From the NCBI GenBank assembly GCA_900770845.1, contig CAAGLS010000112.1, forward strand, positions 1-27,004: a DNA stretch of 27,004 bases, in the 5' to 3' direction. The stretch comes from an uncultured Prevotella sp. Lineage in GTDB: Bacteria > Bacteroidota > Bacteroidia > Bacteroidales > Bacteroidaceae. Under the pieces are notes generated by a model. It saw only the letters and a list, made by a program, of their open reading frames with translations. It did no database searches and was not told the origin of the DNA. Numbering within the stretch: the stretch's first letter is position 1; each line of letters begins with the position of its first letter. Positions 15,121-23,042 of this stretch are shown here, one piece after another. Both the position numbers and the translations under genes were made by a program.

Positions 15121-17166
15121 TCATTTCATGATGCCATTGTCTGAGTCTTGCAGATGGATTCTCTTTTCAGCAGCCTTGTGCTTCTTTCCCCGGCTCAACC
15201 GCCAGGTGATGTTCAGGCTGACGAGATTGCCGTTGTCTGTAGAATATCCGTAAGTGTGCTTGTGCAGGTTGCGGTTGAGCAATTCGCTCTCGTAAGCCTT
15301 GTAGTTGCCGTTGAAGGGGTTGATCCATGCCAAGGAGAATTGCCAATCCTTCCAGGCATAGGAAGCCTTTGCCACAGCGTAAGCCCCATTGAATCCCTTT
15401 GTCTCCCCTTCCAAGAACCGGTAGCCACAGTCCATGTAGCCTTGCAGCGTGAGATTGCCGAGATAGGCCGTGAGGCTGCCCGTCAGGGGGAACGATGTGT
15501 AGCAGTGGGTATAGTCATAGCCAAAGTTGAAGCATCTGAACAATCCGCCGTTGGCAGCGACTTGGAGTTTCTCCGGCACTATCCAGAAGCTGGCGTAAGC
15601 ATTGATGTTCAAGGCGTCTATCTCTTTCTGGTTCTTCTGGGTATAGATGAAGTGGTTGTCGTCTCTCCGCTCATAATCGGCCATGTTGGGCCTCATGCAC
15701 CGTTTGTAAAAAACTTCCAAATAGTTCTGTGTGCGATGGGTGTTGCGTGACAGTCTGAATAGGTGGTACCTGTCGCGCGAGGGCTTCAGGTCGGGATTTC
15801 CCACAGTCCATTCCATGCTGTTGGTGCGGATGGTGACATCGCTGGTCATCGCTATGCGCGACACCCTGTCGCTCATCTGAAAGGTATAGTTCAGCTTCAC
15901 GCCCTTGCCGGCATTGTAGGATAGCGAAGCCTTGGGGCGAAAAGTCCAGAAATGATAGCTGTGCTCATCCTGTGCGTAGTGTATGTAGCTTGCACCCACT
16001 CCCAAAGCATATCGCAGTCGGTTGAGCGCACCCTTGATTTCGCCAAAGGCATACCATCTGCTGTTGTCCGTCTTGGTCAGTGCTGAGGCGTCGCCTTGGT
16101 ATTTGTTCTTGGTGTGCTTGTAGCTGTAGTTCAATCCCGCCGAGAGAGTGAAGGGCTTCAGCCTGTTCTCATAGATGATTTCCGAAAGCAGGGAAGCGGT
16201 TTTGCCGTCCACGGCATATTGGTAGGCTGTCCGTTCGTTGTTGTAGCTGTTTGCCTTGGTGGATATGTAGGTGCCCACAGCGTTGGCCGTGACCGACTGG
16301 CGGGGCGTGAGTTGTCGGAAGAAATAGAGGTCCAGCACCGGCGAGCTGCTTCTGTCGTCGTTCCTGCTTGTGGACCTGTATCGGCTGTTGCCATCCACGA
16401 CATCCTTTACACTGTAATTGTCGGGGGTTCTGCCAAAAGTCCCACTCACCGACGCTTGAGACACGGTGGCCGTAGAATCTGCCCAGTTGTAGGTGAGTTT
16501 GGCATTGTGGTTGGTCTGTTTGTTGAGCGACTCCACTTCGTTTCTCTCCATGGTATATAGAGTGCCGTCGGTCAAGGTGTAGTTGGCTGTCTGCAAGCTT
16601 GTCGCGCCCTTGGTCCTCTTGCCGTCCATCTGGAGCGAGAGCGACCATTCGCCCTTTCCCCGGTTCCATTTCCCGTATAAAGTGCCATCGCCCTGCACGG
16701 TGGTGAGGGCAGCGGTGAGGTCTGTTCCGATGGTGTAGCCGTCATCGTTTCTGCCTGTGGTGATGTCGATGACGTACGCAATGCCCTCGCCGTAGCGCAC
16801 TCCAGGGTTGTCGGTGAACTCTATCTTCGCGATATTCTTTGGGTCGAGGGCTGTCATTTCTTGTTTGCCGACCACAATCCCGTTGATTCTGAGCTGTACA
16901 CTGCCTCTTTCGTCGATGGCAGATAGGGTGTGGTTGATGTTGTCCACCCGGATGTTGGGTAGTGAGAGCTTCTCCATCATACTGTAGCCATTGTTCGAAG
17001 CCCTCTTCTGCGCCGCTGTAGGATAGATTGTCATGCCATCGGGTTTCCTCACCACTTTGGATGCCTTTACCGTAACCTCGCCGAGTGTGATGGACTTGTC
17101 CACATTCTGTGCTTGGGCGCACAATGTGGATGAGAGAATCAAAAAGAATGTAATCAGATGTTTCAT
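15121..17166 (-). CDS. Outer-membrane beta-barrel protein with TonB-receptor-like plug (OMP_b-brl_3 type)
   Basis: A 681-residue protein with a signal peptide (1-20, ending AQAQ). After a short lead (ITLGEVTVKASKVVRKPDG) comes a plug-like domain to about residue 145, with QLRINGIVVG and IAKIEFTDNPGVRYGEGIAYVIDITTGR. A large barrel with many aromatic-ended strands follows. This layout fits the TonB-receptor-like OMP_b-brl_3 group. The carboxypeptidase-regulatory-like domain often found at the N-terminus of such proteins is missing, and no SusD partner is nearby. The ligand cannot be told from sequence. It lies 60 nt after the membrane-bound regulator on the same strand but has its own -7 box (17192-17199), and an inverted repeat covers the start of its mRNA. 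Confidence 0.82.
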   Translation of the reverse strand: MKHLITFFLILSSTLCAQAQNVDKSITLGEVTVKASKVVRKPDGMTIYPTAAQKRASNNGYSMMEKLSLPNIRVDNINHTLSAIDERGSVQLRINGIVVGKQEMTALDPKNIAKIEFTDNPGVRYGEGIAYVIDITTGRNDDGYTIGTDLTAALTTVQGDGTLYGKWNRGKGEWSLSLQMDGKRTKGATSLQTANYTLTDGTLYTMERNEVESLNKQTNHNAKLTYNWADSTATVSQASVSGTFGRTPDNYSVKDVVDGNSRYRSTSRNDDRSSSPVLDLYFFRQLTPRQSVTANAVGTYISTKANSYNNERTAYQYAVDGKTASLLSEIIYENRLKPFTLSAGLNYSYKHTKNKYQGDASALTKTDNSRWYAFGEIKGALNRLRYALGVGASYIHYAQDEHSYHFWTFRPKASLSYNAGKGVKLNYTFQMSDRVSRIAMTSDVTIRTNSMEWTVGNPDLKPSRDRYHLFRLSRNTHRTQNYLEVFYKRCMRPNMADYERRDDNHFIYTQKNQKEIDALNINAYASFWIVPEKLQVAANGGLFRCFNFGYDYTHCYTSFPLTGSLTAYLGNLTLQGYMDCGYRFLEGETKGFNGAYAVAKASYAWKDWQFSLAWINPFNGNYKAYESELLNRNLHKHTYGYSTDNGNLVSLNITWRLSRGKKHKAAEKRIHLQDSDNGIMK

Positions 17167-17169
17167 TTC

Positions 17170-17192
17170 GCACCAGTTTGTAGTTCTGGTGC
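17170..17192 (-). promoter_or_regulatory. Inverted repeat between the barrel gene promoter and its start
   Basis: GCACCAG (17170-17176) and CTGGTGC (17186-17192) form a perfect 7-bp inverted repeat with a 9-nt spacer. It begins at the edge of the -7 box and ends 3 nt before the start codon. It could be an operator for the neighbouring winged-helix regulator, or an mRNA hairpin next to the start codon. Confidence 0.5.
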
Positions 17193-17199
17193 AAATATA
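17192..17199 (-). promoter_or_regulatory. -7 box of the barrel gene
   Basis: Reads TATATTTG on the minus strand, an exact TAnnTTTG match, 25 nt before the start codon. Confidence 0.6.
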
Positions 17200-17226
17200 G
17201 CCTACGGGGATGAAGAGGCCAACTTT

Positions 17227-17967
17227 TTAGTCTGACATTTGTCTGACATCTTTCTGTCCAGCGGCTGTCTGCTTGATTGCCAAGGTGTAGCTTCTTCCCC
17301 TGTTCGACTCTATCCTCAGACTGCTGTGGCTCTCAATGATGGGTTTGATGCGGCGGATAAGCGTGTAGAGAGTGTCGCTGGCATCCGGTTTCTTGGGCCA
17401 TAGCCGGTCGCAGATTTCCTGTTTGGACAGGGTGTGCGTTTCCGATGTGATGAACATTTCGAGCAGTGTGTGCTGCATGGGTGTGAGACGAATCTGCAGG
17501 CCCGAGGTCGTCGTGAACTTGTCATCGCTGAACACGATGCCGCCGTAGGCCAATCCGCCGACAAGCGTTTCGGGCTTGTGGCTCCTCATATACCAGATGC
17601 TCCCCAATAGCCAAAGGATGCCCGAAACAAGGAGTGCTCCCGACGCCCTTTGGTCCGACATTCTGAACACCGTGGGAAAGCCACAGTTGGCCTCGGCCAC
17701 CAATAGGGTTGACAGGCGGTTGTGCTTGCGCACCGTTCGGATGGCTATGCCCGCCGTGTCCTTCAGTTCGGCTATGGTGATATGGTTTCGGTAGCAACGG
17801 ATGGTGTCTGTCGTTACCACATTGGCTGGCGACTCCAAAAGAGCCCGCCTTAGCGCTTGGTCCACGTCTTGGGCAATCTTGTTTTCCGCACTACGATAAC
17901 TGATCATGCTGGTGCAGATGGCGCAAAGCATGAAGAGGCAGAACACGATGTAGGGTAGTTTCCTCAT
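17227..17967 (-). CDS. Membrane-anchored winged-helix transcriptional regulator
   Basis: A 246-residue protein with the order TM1 (about 6-23), an extracytoplasmic domain (about 24-108), TM2 (about 109-127), a short linker, and a C-terminal OmpR/PhoB-type winged helix (about 150-230; RLTPMQHTLLEMFI, LSKQEICDRLWPKKPDASDTLYTLIRRIKPII, RGRSYTL). This is a one-component signalling layout: a periplasmic sensor joined through the membrane to a DNA-binding domain, as in ToxR but with the order reversed. There is no receiver or kinase domain. The sensor part has two cysteines, Cys58 and Cys95, which could form a disulfide. Its natural target is the barrel gene 60 nt downstream. The signal is unknown. 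Confidence 0.82.
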   Translation of the reverse strand: MRKLPYIVFCLFMLCAICTSMISYRSAENKIAQDVDQALRRALLESPANVVTTDTIRCYRNHITIAELKDTAGIAIRTVRKHNRLSTLLVAEANCGFPTVFRMSDQRASGALLVSGILWLLGSIWYMRSHKPETLVGGLAYGGIVFSDDKFTTTSGLQIRLTPMQHTLLEMFITSETHTLSKQEICDRLWPKKPDASDTLYTLIRRIKPIIESHSSLRIESNRGRSYTLAIKQTAAGQKDVRQMSD

Positions 17968-18050
17968 ATCTTTGGTTTTTGACAGGTTCAGGGCGGGAAG
18001 CGTCTACGGTCGTGGCACGCATCGCCTATCCGTTTTTTGCTTTCCTGTTG

Positions 18051-18058
18051 CAAATATA
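18051..18058 (-). promoter_or_regulatory. -7 box of the regulator gene
   Basis: Reads TATATTTG on the minus strand, about 84 nt before the regulator start codon. The same octamer drives the barrel gene. Nothing else is recognised between 18059 and 18213. Confidence 0.55.
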
Positions 18059-18213
18059 GCGATTTAATTTTAATTCAAGTCTTCTTATTGTGCGTTTTTC
18101 GCTTTTCATGGATTTAGAACTGGCCTGAAACTAAAGGCCACAGATTTTGTCGGCTTCGCCATTCATTGCCGATGACCAAGCTTCAAACTTCACCCAAATA
18201 GCCGACCACTCAA

Positions 18214-18303
18214 GTTGTGTGTCAACTGTCACACAACAATAGACCAACCGTCACACAACTGTAGACCAACTGTCACACAACAGCGAGACAACCGTCACAC
18301 AAG
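18214..18303. repeat. 22-bp tandem repeat array, three copies plus ends
   Basis: The 22-bp units at 18229-18250, 18251-18272 and 18273-18294 each begin TCACACAAC and differ in the following 13 nt; a partial unit ends at 18303. The array starts with a near-palindrome (TTGTGTGTCA/TGTCACACAA, 18215-18236). Reverse-complemented, it matches the array at 79-190 over about 14 nt per unit. The rest of the gap, 18304-18425, shows no gene. Confidence 0.88.
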
Positions 18304-18425
18304 ATGGGCGGGCGATGGACACAATCCGCGCTTGCGCGGTAGGAGGGGGCAAGGCACCAACCCTTCGCTTAATGGTTGCGTATTTGTAGATAAATGTTAG
18401 ATTTTGTTTAAAATACATGTAGAAA

Positions 18426-18457
18426 TTTGATTTATTGAATAAAATGCATTAACTTTG
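18426..18457 (+). promoter_or_regulatory. Promoter of the superoxide reductase gene
   Basis: TTTG (18426-18429), a 20-nt spacer, and TAACTTTG (18450-18457): an exact Bacteroidota promoter, 36 nt before the start codon. Confidence 0.8.
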
Positions 18458-18493
18458 TGCTTGTAGATTTCAATAACCAAAATAGAATCAATT

Positions 18494-18862
18494 ATGGCAA
18501 AAATAAATGAGTTGTATAAATGCCCTGAATGCGGCAATGTCGTAGAGGTCGTTGTGGCGACCGACAAGGAAGTCTGTGGATTCAATCTGTTGAAAGAGAA
18601 CACTACCGACGCAGCCACCGAGAAGCATGTGCCAATCGTGGAGAAAATCGATGGCGGCTATCGTGTCAAGGTTGGCGAGGTGGAGCATCCGATGACAGAA
18701 GCCCACTACATCCAGATGATAGAACTCATCACCAGCGACAACGAGGTGTTGCGCAAGTATCTTACTCCCACCGACAAGCCCGTGGCTGAGTTCAAGACCG
18801 ATGCCAAGGAAGTCTACGCCCGCGAATATTGCAATCTCCATGGATTGTGGCGTAGCAAATAA
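18494..18862 (+). CDS. Desulfoferrodoxin-type superoxide reductase
   Basis: Superoxide reductases reduce superoxide to hydrogen peroxide without making oxygen, a common defence in anaerobes. The 122-residue protein has all ligands of the catalytic iron (Center II): His45 in EKHVP with the conserved Glu43-Lys44, His65 and His71 in EHPMTEAHY, and Cys113 and His116 in YCNLHGLW. The N-terminal domain keeps CxxC (Cys10, Cys13), but the usual second pair, normally a CC motif, is replaced by a single Cys28 in a region about two residues shorter. The rubredoxin-like Center I is therefore probably altered or lost. It is monocistronic, with a strong promoter and terminator. Confidence 0.92.
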   Translation: MAKINELYKCPECGNVVEVVVATDKEVCGFNLLKENTTDAATEKHVPIVEKIDGGYRVKVGEVEHPMTEAHYIQMIELITSDNEVLRKYLTPTDKPVAEFKTDAKEVYAREYCNLHGLWRSK

Positions 18863-18889
18863 GCTTCAACGCATTTCGAGTATAAAAGG

Positions 18890-18925
18890 AAAGGGAGGTA
18901 CCGCATACGTGCGGTACCTCTTTCT
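18890..18925. terminator. Bidirectional terminator between the superoxide reductase and porin genes
   Basis: A perfect 10-bp stem (18896-18905 with 18910-18919, TACG loop) is extended by G/C and AAAG/CTTT pairs, with T-rich flanks on both strands, between two convergent genes. Confidence 0.8.
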
Positions 18926-18939
18926 TTATAACGGTGGGA

Positions 18940-19956
18940 TTAGAATCTCACCATCAGCTCGCAGACGATTTTGTCCCTTTCCGACACCTTGGGCTGCGCG
19001 CCGTCGCGATAGAAATACTTCTCGTAGTTGAGGCGCAGGTCTGACACAAACGGGCCGCCCAACGACAGCGTCACGCCGCCTGTGATGCGCGAGCGCTGGT
19101 AGTCGGTGATGTAGAGTTTCCCCGCTTCGTTGGCTGTGCCGTCGCTGTGGTCCGACATGTAGTCGTAGCGCACCAAGGGCGAGACCTTGCGGATGAGGGG
19201 CTTCTTGCCGCCCACCTTGATGTCGTAGTTGACAAAGCCGTCGAAAGCGTGCACGTCGTCGAAGGCGTTGTTGGCGTAGTGCTTGTAGAGATACTCGGCC
19301 TCAATGTGCCAGCCATTGCCCTGATAGTAGGCTCCGGCGTCGTACATCATGATGTTCACCTGGTCGGGGCGCACCTTTTGCGTGCTCAGCGTGAGGTTGA
19401 AACCGCCCGGGAAGAACATCTGTGCCTTGGCGGAGAAGTTCACCTTGTTGGTCCAGAAATCCTTTTGGTTGGTCAGTCCCGAGCCATTGAAGAGGCCGGC
19501 CTCAAGAATGATGGGGAAGCCGGGATGGAAGGTGTAGCCCGCCGTGAAGCCTACGTCGCGCACGTTGCCCACCTGCTTGGCGATGAACGAGCGGTTGGCA
19601 AAATACTGCTGGTGGGGTGAGCGGTGGGCGGCGATGGTGAAGGGCACGCGCATCTGGCCAATGGTGAGCTGCAGCGAGCTCCACGGGTTGACACGGCCGT
19701 AGGCGTCGAGCATCTTGATCTTCCCCTCCTCCGAGAGGTCTATCTCTGCCTTGTAGCCCACGCGGTCGTTCACATTGCCCGAGAGGCTGAAGCGGGCGTT
19801 GCGCACCTCGAAGCGTCCCTCCTGCTCCTTGGTCTGATATTCATACTTGCCGCGGATGGTTCCGTGAATGTCCAATGTCCTTTGGTCCTTGTTCTCTTGT
19901 GCGCCGGTTCCCATCGCTATCAAGAACGCAGCCGTCATAAGGAAGAGTCTTCTCAT
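18940..19956 (-). CDS. OprO/OprP-like outer-membrane porin
   Basis: A 338-residue protein with a signal peptide (MRRLFLMTAAFLIAMGTGAQ). The mature part has the features of phosphate-selective porins of the OprO/OprP group (PF07396): an N-terminal RGKYEYQTKEQEGRFEVRNARFSLSG strand pair, YKAEIDLSEEGKIKMLDAYG, LTIGQMRVPFTIAAHRSP, and a C-terminal Phe. Expected to form an outer-membrane channel; whether it selects phosphate or other anions is not shown by sequence. The start is the ATG opening the signal peptide; the frame is open further upstream without a plausible leader. It converges with the superoxide reductase gene and appears monocistronic. Confidence 0.85.
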   Translation of the reverse strand: MRRLFLMTAAFLIAMGTGAQENKDQRTLDIHGTIRGKYEYQTKEQEGRFEVRNARFSLSGNVNDRVGYKAEIDLSEEGKIKMLDAYGRVNPWSSLQLTIGQMRVPFTIAAHRSPHQQYFANRSFIAKQVGNVRDVGFTAGYTFHPGFPIILEAGLFNGSGLTNQKDFWTNKVNFSAKAQMFFPGGFNLTLSTQKVRPDQVNIMMYDAGAYYQGNGWHIEAEYLYKHYANNAFDDVHAFDGFVNYDIKVGGKKPLIRKVSPLVRYDYMSDHSDGTANEAGKLYITDYQRSRITGGVTLSLGGPFVSDLRLNYEKYFYRDGAQPKVSERDKIVCELMVRF

Positions 19957-20160
19957 TGTGTGGTTGGATTGATTTTGGTGCAAAGGTCGTTCAAAGTTGT
20001 TACGTTGGCGTTGCAAAAGTTTTAAAGACTCGCAACAATCGGCAAGGTCGCCTGCCCGATGGCCCCCTCCGGCCTGTGGGAACAACATGGGCTGGCGCAA
20101 TCCCCTCCTATAGCCAAGCCTATGATTTTATATCCATTTCGGAAAAATCATTGGCGTGGC

Positions 20161-20192
20161 TTTGCTACTATGATAAAATTTGGCTACTTTTG
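20161..20192 (+). promoter_or_regulatory. Promoter of the murF-alr fusion gene
   Basis: TTTG (20161-20164), a 20-nt spacer, and TACTTTTG (20185-20192), 26 nt before the start codon. An ideal Bacteroidota promoter. Confidence 0.78.
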
Positions 20193-20218
20193 CAAGCGAA
20201 TCAATAAATCAGAAAAAG

Positions 20219-22696
20219 ATGACTTTTACCATTGAGCAAGTAACAACGCTGATAGGCGCCCACCGGTTTGGAAGCGCACCGGCAAAGATTGGTTTTCTTC
20301 TCACCGACAGTCGTTCACTCTGCTTTCCCGAAGAGACGCTCTTCTTTGCGCTCCACTCTGAGCGCAACGACGGCCACAACTACATTCCCGAGCTTTATCG
20401 CCGTGGCGTTCACAATTTTGTCGTCGTCAATGTTCCCCAAGACTATGAGCGGATGTATCCCCAGGCCAATTTCCTGAAAGTGGTGAGTCCGCTCAAGGCC
20501 TTGCAGCGTCTGGCCGAGCGCCACAGGGATGAGTTCGACATTCCCATTATCGGCATCACCGGTTCTAACGGCAAGACCATGGTGAAGGAGTGGCTCTATC
20601 AGTTGCTTTCGCCGTCAATGGTCGTCACGCGCTCGCCCCGCAGCTACAACTCGCAGATAGGCGTGCCTCTGAGCGTTTGGCTCATGAACGACGACACGCA
20701 GGTGGGCGTCTTCGAGGCGGGCATCAGCAAGCCGGGAGAGATGCAGGCCCTGCGCGACATCATACAGCCCACCATCGCCGTGCTTACCAATCTCGGCGCA
20801 GCCCATCAGGAGAACTTCGGCTCCATGGAGGAGAAGTGCCGCCAGAAGATGCTCCTGTTCCACGATGCCCATACGATGGTCTACGATGCCGACGACCCCA
20901 TCGTGGCCAAGATGGCCGCCCAGCTCGACGAGAAGGGCGAGCGGCTCTACTGGTCGGCCACCGACAGCCAGGCGCCGATGTTCATCAAAGGCATCAACAA
21001 GGGCGAGGCCGCCACTATTATAGAATATGTATATAAGCAGGGCGAGAGCCGCCGCTACACCATCCCCTACATCGACGAGGCCAGCATCACCAATTCCATC
21101 ATCTGCATGGCCGTGTGCCTGTGCATGGGTCTCGACGCCAAGACTCTTGAGGAGCGCATGCAGCGCTTGGAGCCCATTGCCATGCGCATGGAGGTGAAGG
21201 AGGGGCAGCGCGAGTGCACGCTCATCAACGACTCCTACAACTCCGACATCAACTCGCTCGACATTGCCCTCGACTTCATGAACCGCCGCCCCGACCACCA
21301 GGACCGCCGCCACACCATCATCCTGAGCGACATCTGCCAGAGTGGAGAGGATCCCCAAAAGCTTTACGAGACCGTGAGCGAGCTGTGCTCGAAGCGCGGT
21401 GTGAACAAGTTCATCGGCATTGGCCCCGACATGTGCGCCAATGCCGGGCATATCCACGTGGGCGAGAAATATTTCTTCCGTGGCGTGGAGTCGTTTATCC
21501 ATAGCGACGTGTTCCACCATCTCCACAACGAGGTGATACTGGTCAAGGGCGCGCGCTCTTTCGGCTTCGACCAGATTACCGAGCTGCTCGTGCAGAAAGT
21601 GCATGAGACCACGCTGGAAGTGAACCTCAACTCGGTGGTGGAGAACCTCAACCATTACCGCTCGTTCCTCAAGCCCGAGACCAAGTTGGTGTGCATGATC
21701 AAGGCCGACGCCTACGGAGCCGGCGCCGTGGAGATTGCCAAGACGCTGCAGGACCATCGGGTGGACTATCTGGCCGTGGCTGTGGCCGACGAGGGGGCGA
21801 CGCTCCGCCGCAACGGCATCACTGCCAACATCATGGTGATGAATCCTGAAATGACCGCCTTCAAGACCATGTTCGACTACGACCTTGAGCCAGAAGTCTA
21901 CAGCTTCCGACTGCTCGATGCCTTGGTAAAGGCTGCCGAGAAGGAGGGCATCACCGACTATCCCGTACACATCAAACTCGACACGGGCATGCATCGGCTG
22001 GGCTTCGACCCGAAGAAGGACATGGATGAGCTGATACGCCGCCTCAAGCACCAGTCGGCCGTCATCCCGCGGTCGGTGTTCTCCCACTTCGTGGGGTCCG
22101 ACAGCGACGACTTCGACGACTTCAGCGCGCGGCAGTTCGCCCTCTTCGATGAGGGAAGCCGCAAGCTCCAGTCGGCCTTCAGCCATAAGATCCTGCGCCA
22201 TATCGACAATTCGGCCGGCATAGAGCACTTCCCCGAGCGTCAGCTCGACATGTGCCGCTTGGGGCTTGGCCTCTATGGCATCGACCCACGCACCAACCGC
22301 CAGCTCAACGTGGTCTCGACGCTGAAGACCACCATCCTGCAGATGCGCAACGTTCCGGCCGGCGACACGGTGGGCTACAGCCGCAAGGGCAAGATAGACC
22401 ACGACAGCGTGATCGCCGCCATTCCCATCGGATATGCCGACGGACTCAACCGCAAGTTGGGCAACCGCCATTGCTACTGTTTGGTCAATGGGCAGAAGGC
22501 CTATTATGTGGGCAACATCTGTATGGACGTGGCCATGATCGACGTTACCGGCATCGACTGCAAGGAGGGCGACAGCGTGGAAATATTCGGCGAGCACCTG
22601 CCCGTGACCGTGTTGAGCGATGTGCTGGAGACCATACCCTACGAGGTGTTGACGGGCATCAGCAACCGCGTGAAGCGCGTCTACTTCCAAGACTAA
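20219..22696 (+). CDS. Bifunctional MurF ligase / alanine racemase
   Basis: An 825-residue fusion of two cell-wall enzymes. Residues 1 to about 455 are MurF, which adds D-Ala-D-Ala to the UDP-MurNAc-tripeptide: ATP loop GITGSNGKT (112-120) and DSYNSDINS (338-346). Residues from about 462 are alanine racemase, which supplies D-alanine: the PLP lysine is Lys495 in MIKADAYGAG, with LDTGMHRLGF, MCRLGLGLYGIDP and a probable catalytic Tyr720 in VGYSRKG before IPIGYADG. Both halves have intact motifs. The fusion is known in Bacteroidota and links the first and last steps of D-Ala-D-Ala use. The ATG at 20219 is chosen because the upstream in-frame codons overlap the promoter. Confidence 0.95.
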   Translation: MTFTIEQVTTLIGAHRFGSAPAKIGFLLTDSRSLCFPEETLFFALHSERNDGHNYIPELYRRGVHNFVVVNVPQDYERMYPQANFLKVVSPLKALQRLAERHRDEFDIPIIGITGSNGKTMVKEWLYQLLSPSMVVTRSPRSYNSQIGVPLSVWLMNDDTQVGVFEAGISKPGEMQALRDIIQPTIAVLTNLGAAHQENFGSMEEKCRQKMLLFHDAHTMVYDADDPIVAKMAAQLDEKGERLYWSATDSQAPMFIKGINKGEAATIIEYVYKQGESRRYTIPYIDEASITNSIICMAVCLCMGLDAKTLEERMQRLEPIAMRMEVKEGQRECTLINDSYNSDINSLDIALDFMNRRPDHQDRRHTIILSDICQSGEDPQKLYETVSELCSKRGVNKFIGIGPDMCANAGHIHVGEKYFFRGVESFIHSDVFHHLHNEVILVKGARSFGFDQITELLVQKVHETTLEVNLNSVVENLNHYRSFLKPETKLVCMIKADAYGAGAVEIAKTLQDHRVDYLAVAVADEGATLRRNGITANIMVMNPEMTAFKTMFDYDLEPEVYSFRLLDALVKAAEKEGITDYPVHIKLDTGMHRLGFDPKKDMDELIRRLKHQSAVIPRSVFSHFVGSDSDDFDDFSARQFALFDEGSRKLQSAFSHKILRHIDNSAGIEHFPERQLDMCRLGLGLYGIDPRTNRQLNVVSTLKTTILQMRNVPAGDTVGYSRKGKIDHDSVIAAIPIGYADGLNRKLGNRHCYCLVNGQKAYYVGNICMDVAMIDVTGIDCKEGDSVEIFGEHLPVTVLSDVLETIPYEVLTGISNRVKRVYFQD

Positions 22697-22741
22697 CTCC
22701 CTCTCTTCAGCAGAGAGTTGGCAAATGCCGCGAATGCCAAT

Positions 22742-22780
22742 CATGCATTATGCATTATGCATTATGCATTGTGCATTATA
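22742..22780. repeat. Heptanucleotide tandem repeat (ATGCATT)
   Basis: About five 7-bp ATGCATT units, one with a G for A, lie between the murF-alr stop and its terminator. The period matches the repeat at the mtnN start but the sequence differs. Confidence 0.85.
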
Positions 22781-22783
22781 CTT

Positions 22784-22820
22784 CCCCCGACTTGGCCGGT
22801 TTGTCAGGCCAAGTCGGGGG
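22784..22820 (+). terminator. Terminator of the murF-alr gene
   Basis: A perfect 14-bp GC-rich stem (22784-22797 with 22807-22820), a 9-nt loop, then ATTTTCTG. Confidence 0.88.
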
Positions 22821-22892
22821 ATTTTCTGTTGGCGGCAATGGATTGGACAAAAAAAACTTGAATAATTGCTTATATATCCCAAAAAAAATGTC

Positions 22893-22900
22893 TATCTTTG
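22893..22900 (+). promoter_or_regulatory. -7 box of the thiamine uptake operon
   Basis: TATCTTTG matches TAnnTTTG exactly and lies just ahead of the riboswitch. No good -33 element at the standard distance was found; the upstream region is A-rich. Confidence 0.6.
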
Positions 22901-22904
22901 CACC

Positions 22905-23002
22905 GCTTGCAGAGTGCAAGCTTAGGGGGTGCTGTGCTATGTGGCATGGCTGAGATTAAACCCATCGAACCTGAAACGGGTAATGCCGGCGCAGGGAAGG
23001 TA
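22905..23002 (+). ncRNA. TPP riboswitch (THI element) with a 5' hairpin
   Basis: The aptamer shows the conserved TPP-binding blocks in order: GGGGTGC (22926-22932), GCTGAGA (22949-22955), ACCCATCGAACCTGA (about 22960-22973) and GGTAATGCCGGCGCAGGGAAG (to 22999). It precedes a thiamine uptake and activation operon, so TPP binding should lower expression. No intrinsic terminator lies between the aptamer and the start codon about 40 nt later, so control is probably at translation initiation. A perfect 7-bp hairpin (GCTTGCA/TGCAAGC, 22905-22921) sits at the expected 5' end of the transcript, directly against the aptamer. Confidence 0.95.
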
Positions 23003-23042
23003 GTCCCTTAATATTGTTTACTATTTCTTTTTCTTTAACTAA

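Noticed and set aside
15121..17166. SusC-type glycan uptake locus
   Set aside because: The barrel lacks the N-terminal carboxypeptidase-like domain, no SusD lipoprotein or glycoside hydrolase is nearby, and the size is small for SusC.
18326..18346. Third REPIN copy: hairpin CCGCGC/GCGCGG followed by GTAGGAGG
   Set aside because: The foot matches, but the hairpin lies on the wrong side of it and no inverted partner end is seen, so it may be coincidence or a decayed copy.
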